From contig NC_092874.1 in assembly GCF_028372415.1 (NCBI RefSeq), positions 115,154,744 through 115,218,743 of the forward strand: a stretch of DNA of 64,000 nucleotides, given 5' to 3'. The stretch is from Notamacropus eugenii. Lineage: Eukaryota > Chordata > Mammalia > Diprotodontia > Macropodidae. The position numbers and the translations under genes are program-made. Positions 8,905-19,724 of this stretch are shown one piece after another (the stretch's first letter is position 1; each line of letters begins with the position of its first letter). The notes below the pieces were generated by a model. It had not been told where the DNA came from and ran no database searches. It saw only the letters and a list, made by a program, of their open reading frames with translations.

Positions 8905-11106
8905 TATATATATTTTGCCTCAAAGTTTTTAATATATATTCTTATTTTATTCAATATTTCCCAATTATATATTTTTTAAAAATTTAACTATTATTTTTTT
9001 AAAATCTGAGTTCCAAATCTCTCTTTTCCTCCTGCCCTGCCCTTTCTTGAGACAGCAAGCAATTTGATATTGATTATATATATCCAGTCATGCCAAATTT
9101 CCATGTTAGCCATGTTGCAAAAGAAAACACAGACAAAAAAACCCAAGAAAAATAAAGAAGATCAAAAAACAAATTTCTGAACTGACCACGTCCAAAAAAT
9201 ATAAGTCTCATTCTGTACCCTGAGTCTATCACCTCTCTGACAGGTGGTCGGTAGCATGTTTTTTCATCAGTTCACAGAAATCAGAGTTTTTGCATCAGGC
9301 AAAGTTCTTAAAGGCTTTCTCAGAGTCTTTCAAAGTTTTTGTTATTACAGTTGTTGCTGGATAAATTGCCCTCTTCTATTATACTTCAGGGTAGCAATCC
9401 TGATCTCAGACAAAGCAAAAGCAAAAATAGACCTCATTAAAAGAAACTACATCTTGCTAAAAGATACCTTAGACAATGAAGTAATATCAATACTAGACAT
9501 ATGCACCAAGTGTTACAGCATCCAAATTCTGAGAAGTTAAATGAGTTACAGGTTCATGACCGAACAAGAGACAGCATTACACAATGTAAAATAAGTCATT
9601 TTGATTATATTAAATTTAAAAAGCTTTTGTACAAACAAAACCAATGGAATCAAGATTAGAAGAAATGCAAAAAGCTAGAAAAAAATCTTTACAGCAAGTG
9701 TCTCTGATGAAGGTCTCATTTCTCAAATATATAGAGAACTGAGTCAAATTTGTAAGCATACAAGCCATTCCCTAACTGATAAATGGTCAAAGAATATGAA
9801 CAGGCAGTTTTCAGATGAAGAAATCAAAACTATCTATAGACATATCGAAGAAGTGCTCTAAATCACTTTTGATTAGAAAAACGCAAATTAAAACAACACT
9901 GAAGTACCACCTCACACCTATCAGATTGGCTACTATGACAAAAAGGAAAATGATAAATATTGGAGAGGATGTAGAAAAAGTGGGACACTGATGCACTGTT
10001 GGTGGACTTGTGAACTGATCCAACCATTCTGGAGATCAATTTGGAACTATGCCAAAGGGCAACCAAATTTTGCATACCTTTTGATCCAGCAATACCATTA
10101 CTGGTCCTGTATCCCAAAGACATCACAAAATAAGGGAAAAGGACCTACATGTACAAAAATATTTATAGTAGCCCTTGTCATGGTGGCAAAATATTGGAAA
10201 TTAAGGGGATACCTATCAATTGGGGAATGACTGAACAAGCTATGTTATATGAATGTAAAGGAATACTATTGTGTAATAAGAAGTAATGCATGAGTAGATT
10301 TCAGAAAAACCTGAAAAGATTTGTACAAACTGATGCAAAGTGAAATGAGCAGAACCAGGAAAACCTTGTACACAGTGTCAGCAACATTGTGTGATGATCA
10401 ACTATGAATGACTCAGCTCTTCTCAGCTATATAATGACCCAAGAAAGCACAAAGGACTCACAAAGGAAAATGCTATCCACATACAGAGAAAGAGCTGATG
10501 GACCCTGAATGCAGATTGAAGCATACTTTTTTCACTTATTTTGTTCTTTTTTATGATCATTTTCCTTTTGATCTGTTTCTTCTTTCACAACTGTGACTAA
10601 TATGGAAATGAGCTTTACATGATAGCACGTGTTTGACCTATATCAAATTACCTACCATTTTAGAAAGAGGTGAGGAAGGGAGGGAAGGAGAAAAATTTGG
10701 AAATCAAAATCTTACAAAAATGAATGCTAAAAATTGTCTTGACATGTAAATGGGGAAAAAATAAGATACTATTAAAGTAAAAAAAAAAAAAGAACTGCTA
10801 CAAATACATTTTGTAAATATGGTGCCTTTTTCTCTTTCTTTGATTTATTTGGAGGTAACCTAGTAGTTATATTGCTGCATAAAAGGATTCACACAGTTTA
10901 GCAACTTTTTGAACATCATTCCAAATTACTTTCCAGAATGACTAGATCAATCCACAGCTCCATCAATAGTGCATTAATACTCCTTTTCCTCCATGGACCC
11001 TCTAACATTTGTCATTTTACTTTTTCACCAACTTCATTCTTATGGGTGTGAGGTAGAAACTCACAATTACTTTAATATGCATTTTTACTCTAATTATTAG
11101 TTATGC
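8905..11106 (-). mobile_element. Older L1 on minus strand, split by a plus-strand L1
   Basis: Left part 8905-9365 is L1 3' UTR in reverse (CCATGTTAGCCATGTTGCAA; CTGAGTCTATCACCTCTCTG). Right part 10797-11106 is ORF2 C-terminal sequence in reverse (CCAGAATGACTAGATCAATC; GGGTGTGAGGTAGAAACTCA). Together they read as one reverse L1 with about 190 bases missing at the join. The plus-strand L1 at 9389-10790 sits between them. Confidence 0.65.
9389..10790 (+). mobile_element. Internally deleted L1 inserted in an older L1
   Basis: The first part (9389-9547) is ORF2 endonuclease-domain sequence (TAGCAATCCTGATCTCAGAC; CATATGCACCAAGTG). After about 9550 it jumps to the last third of ORF2 (GCATTACACAATGTAAAATA) and runs through TTGGTGGACTTGTGAACTGA and TACAAAAATATTTATAGTAG to the 3' UTR and an A-rich tail. 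The reverse-transcriptase region between is absent. Frame pieces such as 9991-10230 are ORF2 remnants with stops. Confidence 0.8.
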
Positions 11107-11114
11107 GGAGTGGG

Positions 11115-11465
11115 TAAGATTTCAAAAAGCAGACATGAAGGGGGAGAGTATTCAAGGTACAAAAACGGTTTGAGCAAGGGCAAAGGCGATAGGAAAACTT
11201 TGCTTGTGTATAAAGCACAGCAAATGTTCCAGTCTCTATGGTATTCATGGAGAAGAGTGCTATATAAAGGTTGGGAGGGCATCTTGGCCCCAGGTTGTGG
11301 AGGGCCATGAAATCCAGATCAGGGAATTTCGTTTCTATTTAGGAGTCAAGAGAAAGCCAGTGAAGGGAACTGAACAGAGATGCAGTGTGACCAGATCTTT
11401 CCATAAGCAAAATTAATCTGCCAGTGGTGTGAAGGATAGACTAAATTGAGGAGCATAGGAGGGAG
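11115..11465 (-). mobile_element. L2 LINE fragment
   Basis: Reverse L2 3' region: GGGAGAGTATTCAAGGTA, then GTGGAGGGCCATGAAATCCA and AGAAAGCCAGTGAAGGGAAC, and then a decayed GTGTGACCAGATCTTTCC. Confidence 0.6.
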
Positions 11466-11475
11466 GAACCCTCTG

Positions 11476-11530
11476 TTCTTTCTTTTCTTTTCTTTTCTTT
11501 TCTTTTCTTTTCTTTGTTTTTCTTTTCTCT
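11476..11530 (+). repeat. (TTTTC)n microsatellite
   Basis: About eight TTTTC units followed by an imperfect T/C-rich end. Confidence 0.95.
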
Positions 11531-11705
11531 TTTGAGTGACCTTATGGGTATCAACTCTCTCCCCTCTCCCCACCACCCCCTCAACTAAAAGAGAAAATCA
11601 AAACTCTATAAATATGTATAGTTAAGCAAAGCAAATTCCTGCATTGGCCATGTTGAAAAATATTCGTGGCTGTATCTGTAACCTCTCTGACAGGAGAAGG
11701 TAATA
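11531..11705 (-). mobile_element. L1 3' end fragment
   Basis: Reverse L1 3' UTR: CTGCATTGGCCATGTTGAAA and GTAACCTCTCTGACAGGAG match the segment also seen at 9100-9245. Confidence 0.55.
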
Positions 11706-11759
11706 TTTGTTAACTAACTGAAGTAAAGAGAAGGTATTTTGATTTACTTTTCTATCTTC

Positions 11760-11960
11760 CTGAAATGGATAGAGCACTGGGTCTAGAGTCAGGAAGACAC
11801 TTAACTAGCAGTGCAATTAACCTCTTTGCCTCAATTTCCTCAACCATAAAATGGGAATAATGACAGTACCCACCATCAAGGTTGTTGTTAGGATCAAATG
11901 AGATAATATTTATATAGCATTTAGCACAGTACCAGGAACATAGTAGTCAATAAATAAAAA
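11760..11960 (+). mobile_element. MAR1/MIR-type CORE-SINE
   Basis: GGATAGAGCACTGGGTCTAG head, GAGATAATATTTATATAGCA core end and TAGCACAGTACCAGGAACAT tail. Ends in a tetranucleotide tract that has grown from its 3' tail. Confidence 0.8.
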
Positions 11961-11962
11961 GT

Positions 11963-12024
11963 TTCCTTCCTTCCTTCCTTCCTTCCTTCCTTCCTTCCTT
12001 CCTTCCTTCCTTCCTTCCTTCCTT
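11963..12024 (+). repeat. (TTCC)n microsatellite
   Basis: About 15 units of TTCC directly at the 3' end of a SINE. Confidence 0.95.
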
Positions 12025-12089
12025 GACTTTCCCTATGTAATTCGCAATGCTAGTGTTCTCACTCCTACTGAATACTCCCCATACTCTCC

Positions 12090-12345
12090 AAGTCAAACAC
12101 CTCTTCCTTCCTAAAGTCTCCTGATTCCCCTACTTGAATCACCTGATATCTCCCATAGCACTTTTAAAAAAATCTTTCTAATGTAGTTATTGTGGATCAT
12201 TTTGTATTGTAATTGTTAGCTTTATTTCCTTACAAGACTATAAACTCCATGAAGTCAGGGCCTGTTTCTTATCCAAACTTTGGGTCTCCTTCTATGCCTG
12301 GTCTGGTATTCTGTAAGAAGTAGGTGCTTAATAATTTTTTTGTTG
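12090..12345 (+). mobile_element. L2 LINE 3' end
   Basis: ACTCCATGAAGTCAGGGCCT, then TGCCTGGTCTGGTATTCTGT and GTAGGTGCTTAATAATTT. Confidence 0.65.
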
Positions 12346-12914
12346 TTGTTTAATGAGATTGAATTGAATTGAGTTTAACTCTCCTAGACCATCTGCATTC
12401 TTTTAAATTTCCTCTTTGGAGATAAGCCATTATATCTGGGATGTCAGACCCTCGGGTGATAAGATACCAAGCACAGAAATAATCTTCAACTACCCCAAGA
12501 AGAATCTAACCCAACAAAGGTGTTTGGCTCTGTGACAAAAATTTTACTTGCAAAAGTATTTTCCACTCTTTAATCAGAGTCTAATCCAAAGGGCACTGCA
12601 AATGCCTGTCATACTCCTTTCCATTTTTAACCTTCATTTCCTTCTCAATGCAGCGTCCTAATAGCATTCCTCTGCTGCCCAGATGGAGAAAAACTGTTGG
12701 GAATTTCAGATGTCTACAGTGAAGAGTTATGCATTTTAATTAATCCTTCAAATTACAATAGTACCTCCAGGGTATGAGCATAAAGCAAATTTTCCCAACA
12801 AATGTAGCAAAACTTACACATCCAAATGACTGTCTCTCCTCACCCTACCTATCATACACATTTAATAGATCACATTTCTGTATCTCATCATGGTTCCAAA
12901 CCAAAGCCCTTTCC
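12346..12914. other. No recognisable feature
   Basis: No gene or repeat recognised. Confidence 0.35.
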
Positions 12915-13085
12915 TTAACAATCCTATGCAGTAAGGAAAGTACATCTCCTTATCCCCATTTTTCAGACCAAAAACTGAGACTCAGTTTTCTGAATGAAAA
13001 TGAAGCTATGGAATAGATCCCTACAAGAGCATAGCCAGAAAATGGCAAAACTTGACCCCAAGCCAAGACTTCTAGTTCTAACTGA
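12915..13085 (-). mobile_element. MIR-type SINE fragment
   Basis: Reverse MIR order with ATCCCCATTTTTCAGACCAA and the tail AAGACTTCTAGTTCTAACTG. Confidence 0.45.
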
Positions 13086-13211
13086 CTGATCTTTCCACTA
13101 AAAACTTTGCCTGTATCTCCCTGGTGTTGAATACCTTTCCCTTCAGAATCTCATTTCCCACTTTGTTTTGTATCTCTCTAATGCATTTATCAAATAATAA
13201 TATTGTGCATA

Positions 13212-13475
13212 ATAGGGCAGTTAGGTATTGCAGTGGATAAAGGTCTGGACCTGGAGTCAGGAGGACTCAGCTTCCTGAGTTCAAATCTGACCTCAGAAAT
13301 TCCTCAGCTGTGTAACACTGGGTAAGTCATTTAAGTCTGTTCGCCTCAGTTTCCTCATCTGTAAAATGAGCTAGAGAAGAAAATGGCAAACCACTCCAGG
13401 ATCTCTACCAAGAAAACCCCAAATGGGGTCATGAAGAGTTGGACATGCTTGAAAAATGACTGAACAGCACATAGA
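13212..13475 (+). mobile_element. tRNA-RTE SINE
   Basis: Well preserved. Head AGGGCAGTTAGGTATTGCAG, middle AAATGGCAAACCACTCCAGG, and tail GGGGTCATGAAGAGTTGGAC, then TGACTGAACAGCAC, like the 3' end of the RTE LINE at 36545-36832. Confidence 0.9.
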
Positions 13476-13682
13476 CAGTTTCCCCAAAGTGAATTCCTTA
13501 TACCAATGAAGTCATCAATCATACAAACAAAAACCCTCAAACTGACCCTTATATACTCCCAGAATCTCAGAGGCCATTGAACCCAATCTGTACTTGAAAG
13601 GGAATTCCTTCTCCATCATCCTTGACAAGACTCCTTGCAACCTGGTTCCCTGGGGGCTAAAAAGAACAATACCCAGAGGTCA

Positions 13683-13895
13683 AGTAAAAGCAACAACATT
13701 TATTAATTACCTGCTATATACCAGGTTACTTTGTGGGGATACAAAGTCCCTACCCTCAAGGAGCTCCTTGGGGAGACAATGGGGGAGACAACATACAAAC
13801 AACTACATACAAGTAAGATAATACAAGGGTCCTAGGAGATCTCGGAGGGGTATGGGGAAAGGTTTCCTGCAGAAGGCATGGGAGACTTCTGGGGT
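13683..13895 (-). mobile_element. L2 LINE 3' end
   Basis: Reverse L2: ACATTTATTAATTACCTGCT, TACCCTCAAGGAGCTCCTTG and GGGGAGACAACATACAAACA. Confidence 0.75.
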
Positions 13896-13904
13896 TTATT
13901 CTCC

Positions 13905-14060
13905 TTAGACCACAGGAAGTCAAACTGAAAGGAGGCTGATTTAGCTTGATGTCAGGAAAAACTTCCTAGCAACTAGAGCACTCCAAAAGTGGAATAGGTT
14001 ACTTTGGAAGGAGTGAGTTCTCCCTTGACGGAGGTCTTTGTGCCAAGTCTGAGCCTTCTC
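13905..14060 (+). mobile_element. CR1/L3 LINE 3' fragment
   Basis: CTTGATGTCAGGAAAAACTT and CCAAAAGTGGAATAGGTTAC match the conserved end of CR1/L3 ORF2. Confidence 0.65.
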
Positions 14061-14170
14061 TGAGCTTCAGTCTGAATCAAGGTTTGTCTCTCTGGTGCAA
14101 TTTTCAGTTTCTAAAAGCCCTCTTAAATTTGGATGTTCTAGAAAAGAAGCATATTACCAGAAGGGTAGCT

Positions 14171-14215
14171 CTGTGTGTCTGTCTGTCTGTCTGCGTCTCT
14201 GTCTCTTTCTGTATA
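14171..14215 (+). repeat. (GTCT)n-rich tract
   Basis: Short CTGT/GTCT repeat with an imperfect extension. Confidence 0.85.
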
Positions 14216-14244
14216 TCTCTTCAACCCAACCCCTAAATAGCAAA

Positions 14245-14905
14245 CAAAATGATATTTTCTAAAACACAAATCTGGATGTATCACTTATAATCCCTCTTTT
14301 GCTTCCAGGATCAAATATAAAATCCTTAGCCTAGAATTTAAAATCCATCACAATCCGGGTCCTTTCTATCCTCTCAGTCTTATTGTTATGAGTATTACCA
14401 TTATTCATGTTCATATCCACTCCATCCCAGGGATGCTATTCCAGTAGCTACTTTGCACTCATGATCATCTATCTCCCACTGGATGGAGCAGTGGTAGAGT
14501 GCTTGACCTAGAGTTAGGAAAATCTGAGGTCATCTGGCCTCAGACACTTCCCAGCTGTGTGACTTTGGGCAAGTCATTTAGCCTCTGTCTGCTTCATTTT
14601 CCTCAACTGTAGGGGATAATAATAATAGTTACATCATAGAGTTGTTGTGAGGATCAAGTAAGATAATATTTATAAAGTGCTTAACACGGGGCCTGACACA
14701 AAGCAGGCACTTAAATGATTTCTTGGCACAGGCTGTCCTGGAATGTCCCACAGATATTCTGTTGTTAGCATCACAACTCTACGATCTCTTCTGATCTCTA
14801 ATCCCTTCCTCCGTTGTCTTCTCATAGCTCATCTTTTGCCAGATCTCAGCCCTGGATAACTCCCTTTATCTGCCTTCTGCTACATTACTGCTCAGGTGCT
14901 TTATG
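14245..14905 (+). mobile_element. L2 LINE fragment, interrupted
   Basis: TTGCTTCCAGGATCAAATAT and TTAAAATCCATCACAATCCG are L2 ORF2-end sequence. A MAR1-type SINE at 14478-14720 interrupts it. The rest to 14905 (CTCATCTTTTGCCAGATCTC) is decayed. Confidence 0.55.
14478..14720 (+). mobile_element. MAR1/MIR-type CORE-SINE
   Basis: TGGATGGAGCAGTGGTAGAG head, TGTGTGACTTTGGGCAAGTC core, and AGAGTTGTTGTGAGGATCAA with a CTTAACACGGGGCCTGACAC tail. Confidence 0.75.
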
Positions 14906-15217
14906 TGTTCGTCCTTTGTTGCCAAAGAAGATCATGCTATCAGAGAACTAATGACATGACTTGCACTTGACTTTGTTTTGAGTGAGGGAAGGCTGTGCAG
15001 GTCACCAGCCTCACTTTTCCTCCAGAGCCATCTGAATCCAGTGACCAGATATTCATCAGGATGACTGGAGATGACCCAGGATGAGACAATTGAAGTTAAG
15101 TGATTTGCCCAAGGTCACACAGCTAGTGAGGGTCAAGTGTCTGAGGTGAGATTTGAACTCAGGTCCTCCTGACTCCTGCACTGGTGCTTTATTCACTGTA
15201 CCACCTAGCTACCCTGA
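14904..15217 (-). mobile_element. Long tRNA-headed marsupial SINE
   Basis: Reverse copy: body GATATTCATCAGGATGACTG, then AGTGATTTGCCCAAGGTCAC, and a tRNA-like head ending ACCACCTAGCTACCC. Flanked by an exact 12-bp duplication TCAGGTGCTTTA (14892-14903 and 15218-15229), so this is a complete, fairly young insertion. Confidence 0.9.
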
Positions 15218-15249
15218 TCAGGTGCTTTACCAATGCTTGGAATACTTAT

Positions 15250-15362
15250 TAAATTTGAGGAAGACACAAAGTTGGAAGCCCTCTGTAGTATGCTGAGTGA
15301 CAGAAAGACAAGATACAAAATTATCTGGACAGGCTAGAACAGCAGGCTGAATCTAATCATGG
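15250..15362 (+). mobile_element. CR1/L3 LINE fragment
   Basis: GAGGAAGACACAAAGTTGGA and CTGGACAGGCTAGAACAGCA match CR1/L3 ORF2 text. Confidence 0.6.
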
Positions 15363-15363
15363 A

Positions 15364-15451
15364 TATGTATATATATATTGTGTATATCCATATATGCTCA
15401 CACATATATACATATATACATATATAATATATTTACATATATGCATATGTC
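15364..15451 (+). repeat. TA/CATA-rich low-complexity tract
   Basis: Alternating purine-pyrimidine, mostly TATA and CATATA units. Confidence 0.85.
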
Positions 15452-15824
15452 ATGGAATCACAAAATCAGACCTCAAAGGCTATGTAGTCCAACTCTTGAA
15501 CCAAAGTTCTAAAGCTTTGATGTTCTAGCATGGTGCAGAGATAACTGGTTTTCAAAAGCTATACCCACAGAATTTGAGGTCACAGCAAGCTTAAAACTGT
15601 GTGTAGGTTAAATCCGATCAAGTTCATCATCAAAGGGTTGGCCTCCAGGAGATGATTAACTTTTTTTTTCTTTTCTGGTTTCAATAACTCATGAAATTAG
15701 CATCCTCTTCAGTAGATCTGATCAGATCCTCATCAGGCCCCACAATGGTGAAACTATGTATGCTTCTAGGTGATATAAATATATGTCCTTATGTATATAC
15801 ATCTAAAACCTATCATTGAGTTAG

Positions 15825-16135
15825 GGGGAATGTCCACCCCAAGCATATGAAGACTTCCCCCAGAAGAAGTTCATTCCAATGGCCATGAAGGTGACTTAAG
15901 CAGGTACTATGGAGGATTTAGAGCTTGGTCAGACATGGAAGATGCCCAGGTCCACTGCATCTCTGACCATCATCAGTCATCGTTTGGCCACTGGACTTTG
16001 ATGACTGTGGAAGAGAGAGTGAAACTGATGACTGACTGCAGCTCTGCTTTCTTTTAAATCCAACGCACAAGCAAGCCAAGCCATCACTCTAATGACATCA
16101 TTGGTCCTCTTTGAAAAACGAAGGACAAACAATAA
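15825..16135 (+). mobile_element. Marsupial dispersed repeat, family unassigned
   Basis: Contains CAGACATGGAAGATGCCCAG and ends with ACATCATTGGTCCTCTTTGA, then AACGAAGGACAAACAATAAT. Its end is related to the SINE family at 14904, 31240, 39038 and 40540. The left boundary is uncertain. Confidence 0.5.
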
Positions 16136-16809
16136 TAACAGTATGTAAACATCGTTCTTTCTTACATTTCAATCAGCCAAGACATTGGGATAATTTCCAA
16201 ATAGTGTTGCTGGTCACTCATGGGGAGTTATTCCACAGATTAGATCACAACTTCTCTGTAGATTAGCAGATGCTCCTCATAAGTTACTCTGGCCAAAAAA
16301 CTCATTATCCTATAGTCAACCTGGTGATGAGCCTTTCCAAGAGTAACTAGTCTGGGACATGGATAATGGACATCATCAGGCTTATACCCAATGTCTTTCC
16401 TCTTTGGCGGTTGTTGTGCTCTGCTGGCATAGCCTGTGAGAATCCAAAAACAGAGTAGGACTTTGGTAGAGAGTACAATAACCAAAAAACGATAAAAGTT
16501 TGTTTAAATAACCAAAAATATTATTTCATCCGTTGTCTTCAACTGATCTCTTCAAGATTGGAGAGTCTTTCAAAGATCAAAGCAACTGACAGGCTATTTC
16601 TGCATTAAACATTTCAAGCTCTCTTGAGTAACTATTCCAAGGTTTGCTTCGTATAAGGACACACAGATTTTCAATCTTTCCTTCAAGACACAGTAACCAA
16701 CAAAAATATCCCTGCTCACTTAATTTGATTGAGGGGGTAAGGATAAATGGTAAACTTTCCATGGCATAGTCAGGGATAAGTCAACACACCAACTTGTCAG
16801 GGAAATAGG
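16136..16809. other. Repeat-poor stretch
   Basis: No repeat recognised. Holds the leader-like frame at 16240-16485. Confidence 0.35.
16240..16485 (-). other. Unassigned 81-codon frame with leader-like start
   Basis: Minus-strand frame in a stretch without recognisable repeats. The start (MVIVLSTKVLLCFWILTGYA) looks like a signal peptide, followed by a basic, proline-containing part (QQPPKRKDIGYKPDDVHYPC). A pyrimidine-rich run ending in CAG at about 16440 could be an acceptor. No family recognised. Chance is the simplest explanation. Confidence 0.15.
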
Positions 16810-16965
16810 GAATTATAGCGTCACAGATCCACATTCTGGAAGGATCATCTAATTCAAACACTCTCGTTTCAGATGAGGAAACTGAATCTAGGAAACTTAA
16901 ATGATTTGCCCAAGGTGACAGGCAGAATTTGGATCCAGGGCCTCTCACTCCCAAATGGCATCTTC
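16810..16965 (-). mobile_element. MIR-type SINE
   Basis: Reverse MIR: TCAGATGAGGAAACTGAATC, then GATTTGCCCAAGGTGACAGG. Confidence 0.7.
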
Positions 16966-18132
16966 AGAGCGATTAAAATATACTGAGCCTATCCCAGGGA
17001 ACACCCAGTAGCCCTTTGCATATGGCTGTGGTGCAGGCATACCAGCAGTATTGGCAATAATTGAACTTTCAGTACAATGTACCACAAGAGCTGGTAGCAA
17101 TGTTTGCAAAGTGCTTCTGTGACTTCTTATCCTAAACCAGAACTGTCCCTGGCACCAGTCTGAACCTGGGAGAAGAAAAAAGAACTCTGAACAACCTAGT
17201 GATTATGGAGGTTGTGCTTCCAGGTCAAATAAGATCATGTACTAGAAAGCGGATGGATTTGGAAAGTGAGTTCAAAAGTTCCCTGGAAGTTCCAAGATGT
17301 CCCAGGAACATTCTAGAGATTTGCTCACACAGTGATTGACCTCCCTAGAGAAGACAAAGTCATCTCCTCTATCTCCTTGCAGTTTTCTCGATGTTTTCAG
17401 CACTGGATTTGTCCTCTTAGGCCCACTACAATCTAATTTTGTATGCCAAGGCAAGACTGGGTTCCCCCCAAGTAATTTTGGAATGTAAAAGCACAAACTA
17501 GTATAGCCTATGTTCATCCTGCATCCTATTTTGGCTCCAACTCAGGCATTTTGGCTAGAGAAGGGAGCCATCTTTAACTCATAATTAACATCGCAAGAAC
17601 ACTGGTATCCTCCTGGCAAGAGCCCAGTGGTTATACTATTGTATATGGAAAAGAAGCTACTGACCTGCCAGTAAAGTCTGGTCCGTTATTTATAGGAAAG
17701 GTGCTGAATGGATGTACTGAAGTGGGTCTTTGAAGTCAGAAATCATATGTTTGGACAGGCCCTTGAGAAAACTCTACTCCTATAGGTCCTAGATTATAAA
17801 TATTTAAAGAAGCATGCTTGGGGAGTGCCAAATTTGTCCATCAATTGGGCAAATAAAGCCATTTATCTTGTTTTTTTTCCATTTAGTACCTTACATCTCC
17901 TAATTTATACATGCCCCCAAAACAAGCTGCTGCTTCTTCCTTATAGAGAAGGTTTGGTGACTCCTTGGAGCCAGCCTGTCCTACAGTGAGTCAGCTGCAA
18001 AGAAGACTGAGGTTTTTATTCACAGTTTATTCTAAGTTCTAGACCTCTGAAAATCTGCTTTTATGAGAAGTTGAAACTCTGCCTGGGTGATGAGGATACA
18101 GGCATCTATTTCTAGCCAGTCTAGGTTAGGAC
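16966..18132. other. Repeat-poor stretch
   Basis: About 1.2 kb with no repeat or gene recognised. Confidence 0.35.
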
Positions 18133-18250
18133 CTGGCATGGTATATTGGAAAGACTTCCGTACCAGCAGTCCGAGTTCAAATCCCAGCCAGCTCTACTCC
18201 TTCCCAGCTGTGCGATCATGAACAAGTCGCTGCCTCTCTGAGACTGTCAC
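18133..18250 (+). mobile_element. MIR-type SINE
   Basis: GCATGGTATATTGGAAAGAC head and TCCGAGTTCAAATCCCAGCC core. Confidence 0.65.
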
Positions 18251-18269
18251 TATATGTCTAAGGCTGGGA

Positions 18270-18496
18270 AGGAAATAAGCATTTATTAAGCAGATAATCC
18301 TAAATTGTTCTCTCATTTGATCCTCATAACAACCCCGGGAGGCAAGTAATGCTATTCTATCCCCATTTTATAGATAAGGAGAGAAACTGAGGCAGGCATA
18401 GGTTAAGCAACTTGCGCAGGGTCATACCGTATCTGAGCCCACATTTGAACTGAGATTTCCTGATTCCATGGCTGACTCTACCCACTATGTTACCTG
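18270..18496 (-). mobile_element. MIR-type SINE
   Basis: Reverse MIR: CTCATTTGATCCTCATAACA, CCCCATTTTATAGATAAGGA and GACTCTACCCACTATGTTA. Confidence 0.75.
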
Positions 18497-18570
18497 CAGT
18501 TGTTGTTGGTTTGTTCATTAGTTGTGTCCAGCTCTTCATGATTTGGGGTTCTCTTGGCAAAGATACTGGA
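18497..18570 (-). mobile_element. tRNA-RTE SINE, truncated
   Basis: Only the RTE tail and part of the middle remain: TTGTGTCCAGCTCTTCATGA and CTTGGCAAAGATACTGGAG. It adjoins the next copy. Confidence 0.65.
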
Positions 18571-18599
18571 GTATCTAATTCTATCCACTATGCTATCTA

Positions 18600-18840
18600 T
18601 TGATGTTTTGTTAATTAGTTGTGTCTGACTCTTTGTGACTTAAGGTTTTTTGGCAAAGACACTGGAGCAGTTTGCCATTTTTTTCCTCTAGTTCATTTTA
18701 CAGATGAGGAAACTGAGGCTAACAGGTTAAGTGACTTGCCTAGGGTCACATAGATAGTAAGCATCTGAGGTCAGACTTGAACTCATTTCCTTCTGACTCC
18801 AATGTCAGCACTCTAACCACTGCACCACTTAGCTGCCCTT
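18600..18840 (-). mobile_element. tRNA-RTE SINE
   Basis: Reverse full-length copy: GTGTCTGACTCTTTGTGACT, then ACAGATGAGGAAACTGAGGC, and head ACTGCACCACTTAGCTGCCC. Confidence 0.9.
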
Positions 18841-18864
18841 ACCATGCTATCTAACCTCCACATT

Positions 18865-19700
18865 TGGGGAGGGAATCGTCTAGATAGAAGTTTATCTGGA
18901 AAAGATTGGAGATATTTGTGGATTGCATGATAAATAACAGTCAATAGTGGGAATGACCACCAAGAGAACTAAAGCACTCTGGGATCACATGTACCCTGAT
19001 CAGAATATTTCTAGAGTAATGTGTTCAGTTCTGAGGGTCTTCTTTTGGAAAGGAGGATATCTGGAGGAAGGCAACCAGGAAGAGGAAAGGCCTCAAGATC
19101 ATCACCCATAGAGTAATTTAAGGAACCTGTGAAGCTTTGATTGAAGAGAAGAGAATGTGAGGGGCAGAGAGGGAGGGAGCAGCATCACTACCTATTATAT
19201 GGAAAGGAGAATAAACTCGCTCTTCTTGGCCCCTGATGGCAAAATTAGTAGCAATGTGAGGAAGTGGTAAAGAGGTCAATTTAACCTTGATTTAAAGATC
19301 ATCAATCTACAACCAAAAGGGACCTGCAAGGCCTCCAATGCCCCCATTTCATAGATGAGGAAACTGTAGCCCTCAAATGTTGAATGAATTGCCCAGAATT
19401 ACACAACTAATGTACCTGAGGAGAATTTGAACCCAGACCTTCCTGACTCAAGGCTAGTACCCTAGTCACTATACTGAGATGCCTCTTCTAAAAATTTCTT
19501 CTCTATTAGTGGCATCCATGATTGAAATGGGCTGCCTTGGAAGGTCCCCTTTCCCTAGAGGTCTTCAGGCAAGGATATAATGACCACTGGGCAGGCACAT
19601 TGTCAGGAGAATTCTTTTTGAGGTATGAGTTGGACTTGGTAGTCACTGAAGTCTCTCCTAACTCTGAAATTCTCTGTAATTCCATGATCTAGCCCTAAAA
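18865..19700 (+). mobile_element. CR1/L3 LINE 3' part, split by MIR
   Basis: GTAATGTGTTCAGTTCTGAG, TTGAAATGGGCTGCCTTGGA and GAGTTGGACTTGGTAGTCAC match CR1/L3 ORF2 end and 3' UTR. A MIR at 19297-19490 splits it. Confidence 0.7.
19297..19490 (-). mobile_element. MIR-type SINE inside CR1/L3
   Basis: Reverse MIR: CCCATTTCATAGATGAGGAA, AATTGCCCAGAATTACACAA and ACCCAGACCTTCCTGACTCA. Confidence 0.75.
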
Positions 19701-19724
19701 CCTCAATTACAAGGTGGATCCTGA

